The notes beneath the pieces were generated by a model that ran no database searches, was not told the DNA's origin, and worked only from the letters and a program-made list of their open reading frames with translations. The position numbers were made by a program, and so were the translations under genes. Positions 42,211-49,141 of a stretch of DNA of 64,000 bases are shown one piece after another (position 1 is the stretch's first letter; the number at the start of each line of letters is the position of its first letter). The DNA lies in NCBI GenBank assembly GCA_965202735.1, contig OZ241844.1, positions 496,001 to 560,000 on the forward strand. Direction: 5' to 3'. The stretch comes from HK1 sp965202735. Its GTDB lineage: Bacteria; Pseudomonadota; Gammaproteobacteria; HK1.

Positions 42211-43395
42211 TCATCCGTCGCTTTCCGCGAAGGCATCGGTTCCCTGGGGTGCAACGGTTCCGGACATGTACAACGACCCCGCCGCGTATTCTTCGAGAAG
42301 ATCCCGAAACTCATGGATCTCGGACAGACGCTCAAACCTCGCGCGTCCCGCGACCATGCTCGCGACCAGGATGTCCTGCGGATCGAACTGACTGATGAGC
42401 ACCGGAGAGTGGGTCGCCAGAAACACCTGCTTGCTCCACTGGCGGGCTGCCTCCGTGACCGCCCTCGCGAGCACGACAAGCGCCCACGGATGCAGCGAGA
42501 CCTCGGGTTCGTCGAACAGCAGGATCGAGTCTCGCCGGCCTTCCGAGAACAGAGCAGTCAGCAGAAGCAGCAATTGCACGTGCCCGTCGGAGGCTCCGGA
42601 CGCGTAGATCGGGTGGCGGCGCCCCTTCTCCAGAAAGCTGGCGTACACCGACGACGGGCCCGTTTGCTCCAGCACGATGTCGTCGAACGCCGGGAACGCC
42701 TCGGCCATGTACCCCATGATCGTGTCGTAGCGGTCGTCGACATTCCGCTTGTCCTGCAGGTTCCTGAGCACGGACCAGGCGTTGTTGCCGAAATCCCGTA
42801 GCCTGACCTGGTGGCTGCTCTCCGATCCCCTTCGCTTCAACGGCCACAGGTGAAACGACCGGGAGTTGTACAGCCGAACGTAGTGGAGCAACCGATCAAG
42901 GTCCGCGGCCTCTTCGTCACGGTCATTGAAGTTCAGGAAGAGGCTCAGACTGAGCTTGTCGGGTTCGCGCAAGGAGATCCGGGGAGCTTGCCCGGTTTGC
43001 CCGTGATACAGGTTCGCCTTGTCCGAGCCCGGATGCCTCGCGATGAGGGGCGCCGCCCGGGAAGACGACACCAGCCGCTCTCCCGGGAAGGGATCGAGCC
43101 TGCCCGCGGAGAGAGAAAACGACAGTGCGTAGCTGACGTCATCGTTTGCGAGCTCTACCGAGACGCGTTCATCTTCCGGGGCTTCGTCCCAGAGGATTCC
43201 GATCCCGTGGCCGCGTTCGGAGGATGCGACCTCGACGCCGCGGATCGCACAGTCTCGAAAAAAGTACAGCGAATCCAGCAATGTCGACTTGCCGGCCCCG
43301 TTCGGACCGAACACCACGTTGACCGGACGCAACGCGATCTGCACGTCCGCGAGCGCACGGTAGTTGCGGACGGACATCCTGGTCAGTCTGCTCAA
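42211..43395 (-). CDS. AAA ATPase, ABC/OLD-like (AAA_21 type)
   Basis: Soluble ATPase of about 394 residues. Residues 5-50: RNYRALADVQIAL and Walker A FGPNGAGKSTLLDSL; C-terminal signature region ASGASDGHVQLLLLLTALF, Walker B ILLFDEPEVSLHP and H-loop FLATHSPVLISQF. It lacks membrane segments and a visible Toprim domain. The best start is TTG at 43395, with GGAGG seven bases upstream; ATG at 43371 is the alternative. Such ATPases often pair with a small partner gene (for example DUF4276 or a nuclease); here the next gene position is occupied by the IS remnant. Confidence 0.82.
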   Translation of the reverse strand: MSRLTRMSVRNYRALADVQIALRPVNVVFGPNGAGKSTLLDSLYFFRDCAIRGVEVASSERGHGIGILWDEAPEDERVSVELANDDVSYALSFSLSAGRLDPFPGERLVSSSRAAPLIARHPGSDKANLYHGQTGQAPRISLREPDKLSLSLFLNFNDRDEEAADLDRLLHYVRLYNSRSFHLWPLKRRGSESSHQVRLRDFGNNAWSVLRNLQDKRNVDDRYDTIMGYMAEAFPAFDDIVLEQTGPSSVYASFLEKGRRHPIYASGASDGHVQLLLLLTALFSEGRRDSILLFDEPEVSLHPWALVVLARAVTEAARQWSKQVFLATHSPVLISQFDPQDILVASMVAGRARFERLSEIHEFRDLLEEYAAGSLYMSGTVAPQGTDAFAESDG

Positions 43396-43501
43396 GACAC
43401 CACCTCCACCATCTGAATCCTCATACTCGTTTCGTGTTGAAACGAGGACAGGATCCCGGCCACAACCTCCTCGATCGAGGGTGCGCTGCCGTCTGGACAC
43501 C

Positions 43502-44464
43502 CTACTCCACCGTGAACGGCGGCGCCTTGCCGATCAGACCCCGCGCCTTCAGCCGGTCCGCGACGAGGCCGAAGATGCCGGCGCGGAAGAACTTCATCAC
43601 CACGATGACCAGGGTCGCGAAGAGCAGCATGTGGGCGTAGGGGCTCACGTCGCGCATGATCTCCCACATCACCACCAGCAGGACGGCGCCGATGACGGGG
43701 CCGGTCAGGGTGCCGAGGCCGCCGACGATGGTCATGGCGAGAATCAGGCCCATCTCGATGAGGAGCAGGTTCTGGGGGGCCAGCACCTGCACGAACAGGT
43801 GGGCGTAGACGGCGCCGGCGAGGCCGGCGAAGAGGCTCGAGATCACGAACGCGTTGACCTTCCACCTCACGAGATCCACCCCCATCACCGCCGCGACATC
43901 CTCGTCCTCGCGGATCGCCTTGAGGTAGAGGCCCTTCTCCGAGTTCACGAGCCGGTGGAGCACCACGATGGTGAGCACCGCCAGCGCCAGCATGACGAAG
44001 TACCCGAGGATGTGCTGCGGCAGGCCCTCGCCGAAGAGGTAGGGGATCCGGAGGCCGAGCGACCCGCGGGTGTAGTCGTGCTCGATCTGGAGGATCAGGC
44101 GCACCGTCTCCGAGAAGCCCAGCGTCATCAGGGCGAGATACGGCCCGCGGGTGCGCAGGCACATCCGCCCGAGACACCAGCCGACCCCCGCCGCCGCCGC
44201 GCCGCCGATGAAGATGCCGAAGCCCGGATGCACGCCGTAGTGGTATCCGAGCAGCCCGGAGGTGTAGGCGCCGATTCCGGCGAACGCCGCGTGGGCGAAC
44301 GAGAGCTGGCCGGCATAGCCGAGCAGCAGGTTCCACGACGACGCGAGGATGACGTAGTACAGCGCCATCGCCGCGACGCGGATGGTGTAGCCGTCGAGCA
44401 GGAACGGGATGACCAGCCCGCCGCCGAGCGCCAGGCCGCACACCGTCTTCTCGAAACGCGTCAA
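43502..44464 (-). CDS. livM: Branched-chain amino-acid-type ABC transporter permease LivM
   Basis: Inner-membrane permease, 320 residues with 8-10 hydrophobic helices. Family markers: LASSWNLLLGYAGQLSFAHA, GIGAYTSGLL, RTRGPYLALMTLGF and the EAA-like AIREDEDVAAVMGV. The start is TTG at 44464, overlapping the livH stop as TTGA. An 8-bp dyad (CTCGTTTC/GAAACGAG, around 43430-43450) lies 60 bp downstream but lacks a T-run. Confidence 0.93.
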   Translation of the reverse strand: MTRFEKTVCGLALGGGLVIPFLLDGYTIRVAAMALYYVILASSWNLLLGYAGQLSFAHAAFAGIGAYTSGLLGYHYGVHPGFGIFIGGAAAAGVGWCLGRMCLRTRGPYLALMTLGFSETVRLILQIEHDYTRGSLGLRIPYLFGEGLPQHILGYFVMLALAVLTIVVLHRLVNSEKGLYLKAIREDEDVAAVMGVDLVRWKVNAFVISSLFAGLAGAVYAHLFVQVLAPQNLLLIEMGLILAMTIVGGLGTLTGPVIGAVLLVVMWEIMRDVSPYAHMLLFATLVIVVMKFFRAGIFGLVADRLKARGLIGKAPPFTVE

Positions 44465-45372
44465 GCGCGGCGCTCCTTCTGGCCGAACAGACCGTGGGGC
44501 CGGAGCAGCAGCACCCCGATGAGGACCAGGAACGCGAACACGTCCCGGTAGGCGACGGAGAGGTAGACCGATCCGAGGCTCTCCACCACGCCGAGGATCA
44601 GCGCCGCCACCACCGCCCCCGGGATCGAACCCATCCCGCCCAGCACGATGATCACGAACGCCTTGATCACCGGGATCTGGCCGACGTCGGGGTAGACCAG
44701 GAACACCGGCGCGAGCAGGGACCCGGCCGCGCCGGCGAGCAGACCGGCGAGGGCCATGGCGATGACGTTCATCCGGATCGGGTTCACCCCCACCACCGCC
44801 GCTCCCACCCGGCTCTGCGCCGTCGCCATCAGGGCGCGGCCGGTCCACGTCCCGTACACGAAGTACAGGGTTGCGGCGATGAGCAGGGCGGAAGTCCCCG
44901 CCGCGAACAGCCGGTCGCCCGCGAGGTAGAGATCGCCGACGACGTGCTTCGATCCCTCCCAGAACGAGCCGGGGGTCATCTCGTAGGGCCCCGCCGTGGT
45001 GAGCGCTCCGTACTGCAGGAACAGCGACAGGCCGAAGGTCAGGATGATCGCGTACTCCTCGGGCCGGTCCATGCGCGCCGTGTACACCGGCCGCAGCAGG
45101 CTCCGCTCCACCGCCACCCCGAACATCGCCACCACCGCCATCGCGAGCGGCAGGGCGGCGATGGCCGGGACGACGAGGGGGAGCGAGAGCAGGGCCGCGA
45201 CCCCGGCGGTCAGTGCGTACAGGGTGTACCCGCCCAGCATGTAGAGCTCGCCGTGGGAGAAGTTCACCACCCGCATGATGCTGAACACCACGGTCAGGCC
45301 GAGCGCGATGAGGGCGTAGATCAGGCCGAAGATCACGCCGTTGACGATCTGGGAGAGGACGTAGTAGTCCAT
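44461..45372 (-). CDS. livH: Branched-chain amino-acid-type ABC transporter permease LivH
   Basis: Inner-membrane permease, 303 residues: QIVNGVIFGLIYALIALGL, VVNFSHGELYMLGGY and GMGSIPGAVVAALILG are family signatures. It pairs with LivM to form the channel. The start ATG is at 45372, with about 200 bp to the binding-protein gene upstream; that gap holds only an imperfect direct repeat (near 45378 and 45450). Confidence 0.94.
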   Translation of the reverse strand: MDYYVLSQIVNGVIFGLIYALIALGLTVVFSIMRVVNFSHGELYMLGGYTLYALTAGVAALLSLPLVVPAIAALPLAMAVVAMFGVAVERSLLRPVYTARMDRPEEYAIILTFGLSLFLQYGALTTAGPYEMTPGSFWEGSKHVVGDLYLAGDRLFAAGTSALLIAATLYFVYGTWTGRALMATAQSRVGAAVVGVNPIRMNVIAMALAGLLAGAAGSLLAPVFLVYPDVGQIPVIKAFVIIVLGGMGSIPGAVVAALILGVVESLGSVYLSVAYRDVFAFLVLIGVLLLRPHGLFGQKERRA

Positions 45373-45576
45373 GTGGCGCTCAGGGTCGGATCGTGTCGCC
45401 CTGCGGGGTCGGGTTCAAGGCGGCATCCGGGAAATCCAGGGAGCGGAAACCCTCAGGGCCGGATCGCGCCGCCCGGGGCCGGGGGATCGGGCGCCCGGCG
45501 GCCCGCGAGGGCCCGGTGGCGAGACCGCGCCGGGGAGGGCCGCCTCCGGCCGTCCCCGGCGCGGCGCCGGATCAGG

Positions 45577-46797
45577 TCACGGCCGCATCAGCTCCGCGGT
45601 CGCGAACCGCTCGGGAAAGAGGATCGCCGCGTCGCCGGCCGACTGTCCGACCTCCGAGTACTGGAAGATGAACGTCGGCACCCCCTTCCACTGGTGGTGC
45701 CAGACCCCGTCCTCCTGCGAGAACTCGATCTCGCCGCGGGTGCCGGGGACCCTGAGCGCCTGCAGCGCGCCGATGATCGCCTTGCCGTCGGTCGAGCCGG
45801 CGTTCCCGATCGCGGTCAGCAGCGAGATCATCGCGTCGTACCCCTGCAGCGGCAGGTAGTTCGGCTGGCGGTCGAACTGGTCGATGTAGCGCTGCTTGAT
45901 CCGCTCGCCGAGCTCGGTGAGCCTGACGCTCGGGCTGTACGGACACGACATCAGCACGTGCTTGCCCGCATCCTTCACCGCACCCCAGAACACCTCGTCG
46001 TTCTGGGCGGTGCAGGTGGCGTCGAGGTAGAGGGTCTCGGTGGTCGGCGCGAAGCGGATCTCGTGGGCCTGCTTGAGGACGAGGAACCCGCCGGGCTGGG
46101 TCACCGCGACGATCAGGATCTCCGGCTTCACCTGGGTCTTGTACTTGAGCAGGACGGGCACGAAGTCCTTGGAGGTCTTCTCCACCACTTCGTAGCTGAA
46201 CTCGATGTCCGCGCCGAGCTTCTCGATGGCGGCCTCCAGGGTCGTCGCGATCCCCACGCCGTAGTCGGTGTCCTCGACCAGGCCCGCCGCCCTCCTGATG
46301 CCGTTGGCCATCATCACCGCGACCATGTTCTCGGTCAGCTTCGAGGAGTACACGCTGGTGCGGAATACCTCGTCGTAGCCTGCCGCGGTCAGCGTGTCGG
46401 CCCAGCACGAGCCGATGACGAAGGGGATGCCGTGCTGGTGGAAGACCTCGATCTCCGCCGTGCACACCGAGGAGTGGTACTCGCCGGCCACGCCCACGAC
46501 CCTGTCCGAGGTGATGAGCTTCTCGGCCACGGTGGCGCCGGTCGGAGGCCGGCCCTGGGTGTCCTCCACGATCAGCTCGACCTGCTTGCCGAGCAGGCCG
46601 CCGGCGGCGTTGACGTCGTCCACCGCCCACTGGAGCCCGAGCACCAGCTCCGGACCCTGCTGGTAGCTGCCCGGAGAGGACAGGGGCGCCAGACCGCCGA
46701 CCCTGATCGTGTCGGCCGCTCCCGCGGCGGCCCCGAGCGACAGCGCCGCGCCGAGCGCGACTCCCGACAGCAGCTTCCCGTCATGCAATCTGGTCAT
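45577..46797 (-). CDS. ABC transporter substrate-binding protein (type 1 PBP, LivK-like)
   Basis: Periplasmic binding protein, 406 residues. The signal peptide covers about the first 28 residues, with a probable cleavage after AAAGAA. The mature protein starts DTIRVGGLAPLSSPG, followed by QWAVDDVNAAGGLLGKQVELIVEDTQ and VVGVAGEYHSSV, typical of Peripla_BP_6 proteins for branched-chain amino acids, amides, urea or aromatics. The ligand cannot be read from sequence; linkage to the second sox operon makes an N-methylated amine a reasonable guess. Confidence 0.9.
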   Translation of the reverse strand: MTRLHDGKLLSGVALGAALSLGAAAGAADTIRVGGLAPLSSPGSYQQGPELVLGLQWAVDDVNAAGGLLGKQVELIVEDTQGRPPTGATVAEKLITSDRVVGVAGEYHSSVCTAEIEVFHQHGIPFVIGSCWADTLTAAGYDEVFRTSVYSSKLTENMVAVMMANGIRRAAGLVEDTDYGVGIATTLEAAIEKLGADIEFSYEVVEKTSKDFVPVLLKYKTQVKPEILIVAVTQPGGFLVLKQAHEIRFAPTTETLYLDATCTAQNDEVFWGAVKDAGKHVLMSCPYSPSVRLTELGERIKQRYIDQFDRQPNYLPLQGYDAMISLLTAIGNAGSTDGKAIIGALQALRVPGTRGEIEFSQEDGVWHHQWKGVPTFIFQYSEVGQSAGDAAILFPERFATAELMRP

Positions 46798-46818
46798 CGT
46801 CCTGCCTCCCTTTTGAGC

Positions 46819-47532
46819 TCATATCTGCAGCCAGTCCTTGATCATGCCGTGCAGGTTGGTCTCGAACTCCGACTTCGTCCCGCTGACCCTGTTCTGCCCG
46901 ACCTCCAGCACGTAGACGTGATCCCCGACCCGGATCGCCTCGCGCACGTTCTGATCGACGAGGAGGATGGTCAGCCCGTCCGCCTTGAGGCGCTCGATGG
47001 TATCGTAGACTTCCTCCGCGATGATCGGCGCGAGCCCCACCGTGGGCTCGTCGCAGATCAGGACCTCGGGGCGGATCATCATGCCACGCGCGATCTCGAG
47101 GATCTTCTGCATCCCGCCCGACAGGTCGCCGGCCTTCGACCCGCGCCGCTCGCGCATGAGCGGGAACAGGGCGTAGACCCTTTCCAGCTCGCGGCCGACC
47201 CGCGCCCTGTCGCCGCGGAAGGTCCAGGCCCCGAGCCGGATGTTCTGCTCGACGGTGAGGTGCGGGAACACGGTGCGTTCCTGCGGCAGGTAGCAGATGC
47301 CGAGCCCGGCCATGTCGTGGCTCGGTCGGCCGGTGAGGTCGGTGCCGTCCCACGTCACCGTCCCCGACCTCGGATGCAGGAAGCCGCAGATCACCCGCAC
47401 CAGGGTGGACTTCCCCGAGCCGTTCGGTCCGATGACCGAGGTGATCCGATCCTTCTCCGCATCGATGGAGACGCCCTGCAGGATGTCGATCCCGTCGACG
47501 TAGCCGGCGACGATGTTGTGCGCGGCGAGCAC
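46819..47532 (-). CDS. livF: ABC transporter ATP-binding protein LivF
   Basis: Cytosolic ATPase, 237 residues: Walker A GPNGSGKST, signature LSGGMQKIL, Walker B EVLICDEPTVGLAP. It starts with GTG two bases after the livG stop. Energises the LivHM permease. Confidence 0.94.
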   Translation of the reverse strand: MLAAHNIVAGYVDGIDILQGVSIDAEKDRITSVIGPNGSGKSTLVRVICGFLHPRSGTVTWDGTDLTGRPSHDMAGLGICYLPQERTVFPHLTVEQNIRLGAWTFRGDRARVGRELERVYALFPLMRERRGSKAGDLSGGMQKILEIARGMMIRPEVLICDEPTVGLAPIIAEEVYDTIERLKADGLTILLVDQNVREAIRVGDHVYVLEVGQNRVSGTKSEFETNLHGMIKDWLQI

Positions 47533-47534
47533 CG

Positions 47535-48269
47535 TCAGCCCCCGAGATAGGCTTCGATGACGCCGGGGTCTTCCCGGACCGCGTCCGGGGTGCCGTCGGC
47601 GATCAGCCGTCCGTTGGCCAGCACCACGATCCGGGTGGCGAGGCCCATGATCGCGGGCAGGTCGTGGCTGACCACGATGAAGTCGATGCCCTGGGCGCGC
47701 AGGTCGCGGATGCGGCCGAGGATGCGCTCGACTAGCAGGGGATGGATCCCGCCGAAGGGCTCGTCGAGGAGCATCAGGCGCGGCTTCAGCATCAGGGCCC
47801 GCGCGAACTGGAGCAGCATGCGCTGCCCGCCGGACAGGTCGGCCGCCTGCTCGTCGGCGAAGTCGGCGATGTCGACGAAGTCCAGGTACTCCTTCGCCCG
47901 CCGGATCAGGGTGATGCGGTCGTCCGCGCCGCCGCCGCGGGTCGTGAAGCCCGGGGTGAGCATGTTCTCCAGCGCCGTCATGCGCGGAAAGATCCGGGCG
48001 ATCTGGAAGGTGCGGGCGATGCCGGCCCGGGCGATCTCGTGCGGCGGCGCCTTCTCGATGGACCGGCCCTCGAAGCGGATGGACCCGGCATCGAGGGGGT
48101 AGATGCCGCTCGTCGCGTTCAGCAACGTGGTCTTGCCCGAGCCGTTCGGGCCGATGAGCCCGACGAGCTGGCCCTTCTCCACCGCGAACGACACCGAGTC
48201 CAGCGCCCGGTTGCCGCCGAACGCGACGCTGCCGTCCGCCACTTCATATACCGGCCGGTGCTCGGTCAA
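47535..48269 (-). CDS. livG: ABC transporter ATP-binding protein LivG
   Basis: Cytosolic ATPase, 244 residues: Walker A GPNGSGKTT, signature LSGGQRMLL, Walker B LMLLDEPFGGIHP, and the family's ARTFQIARIFPRMTALENM segment. It begins with TTG at 48269. First gene of the transporter operon livG-livF-binding protein-livH-livM; its upstream region contains the A3 element. Confidence 0.93.
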   Translation of the reverse strand: MTEHRPVYEVADGSVAFGGNRALDSVSFAVEKGQLVGLIGPNGSGKTTLLNATSGIYPLDAGSIRFEGRSIEKAPPHEIARAGIARTFQIARIFPRMTALENMLTPGFTTRGGGADDRITLIRRAKEYLDFVDIADFADEQAADLSGGQRMLLQFARALMLKPRLMLLDEPFGGIHPLLVERILGRIRDLRAQGIDFIVVSHDLPAIMGLATRIVVLANGRLIADGTPDAVREDPGVIEAYLGG

Positions 48270-48423
48270 CGATTCGTCCGTTCCGTGGTTCGCCCCGCGC
48301 CGGAAGCACTCCCTCCCCGCCCCGCCGGACGCGGAGCGGCGCGGCGCGGAAGTCCGGTGGCGGTCCCCCTCGACCGATGATGATGGGGTTTGGCGGAGCG
48401 TTCAACCCGAAGGCCGGCCCCCA

Positions 48424-48555
48424 CAGGACCATTCAAAAGTCGCGGTCAGTTGGCCTCCCGACCGGAAGATCGCACGGTGACGGGCGGTCTTCCGGCATCG
48501 AAGGCCCGGACCGAGGGCCTGATGAACCGTTCGTCACGACTTCTGGAGAACCCCG
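48424..48555. mobile_element. Family A element, copy A3 (132 bp)
   Basis: Begins CAGGACCATTCAAAAGTCG and ends GGAGAACCCCG. Flanks CCGGCCCCCA (48414-48423) and CCGGCGCCCG (48556-48565) agree at 8 of 10 positions. It lies between soxG2 and livG, both on the minus strand, 154 bp upstream of the livG start. Confidence 0.8.
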
Positions 48556-48585
48556 CCGGCGCCCGGCAATTCGACTCGATCTTCG

Positions 48586-49137
48586 TCATTTCCGGCATGG
48601 AACGCTGCTCCGGGAGGCGGCGCACCGATTGTCGCCGCCAATCGCCGCCTCCATCCACCGCCCCGCGTAGCGCGCGAGCGATGCGTCCACGTAGACGTCG
48701 AACGACGGCCGATCGTCGAGCCGATGGATCAGCGCGGATATCCGGGCGAAGCCGGCGCGCGCCGCGCGGCCGGTGGGAAACACCGACGGATGGACGTCCA
48801 CCCCGGTCGACCGGGCCAGCACGTCGAGGGTGTCGGGGCCGGTGAGGGTGAACACGCTCCAGGCGTCGGAGACCAGGACCGCCGCGGCGAACGAGACCGC
48901 GGCCGCCGCCTCCAGCCTTGCCAGCCAGTCCGCCTCCTCGCGCGGCGGGACGCGGGCCAGCCATTCGTCCGGTCCGAGGCCGAGCACGGTGACGGAGTCG
49001 TTCCCCGCAACGGGCCCCGCCGGCCGCGGCAGGGCGACGCCGAGCGCCCGCTCGAACGCTGGCGAGCCCTCCGGGCCGGCCCGGAGGCTCACCAGCGCCG
49101 GCCGCTCGGGACCGCGGACCTCGGCCCGGTAGCCCAC
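48586..49137 (-). CDS. soxG: Sarcosine oxidase gamma subunit (copy 2)
   Basis: 183 residues, 20 shorter than copy 1. Shared pattern: GLGPDEWLARV, VLVSDAWSVFTLTGPDTLDVL, HPSVFPTGRAARAG and RPSFDVYVDASLARYAGRW. It starts with GTG at 49137, four bases after the soxA2 stop. The C-terminal 15 or so residues (GGDNRCAASRSS) run toward the family A element and may be altered. Confidence 0.85.
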   Translation of the reverse strand: MGYRAEVRGPERPALVSLRAGPEGSPAFERALGVALPRPAGPVAGNDSVTVLGLGPDEWLARVPPREEADWLARLEAAAAVSFAAAVLVSDAWSVFTLTGPDTLDVLARSTGVDVHPSVFPTGRAARAGFARISALIHRLDDRPSFDVYVDASLARYAGRWMEAAIGGDNRCAASRSSVPCRK

Positions 49138-49141
49138 CGGC

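Noticed and set aside
43429..43450. Rho-independent terminator after livM
   Set aside because: An 8-bp dyad is present but no T-run follows on the minus strand.
44494..47550. A 1018-codon forward open frame across the liv genes
   Set aside because: Antisense to four well-supported ABC transporter genes.
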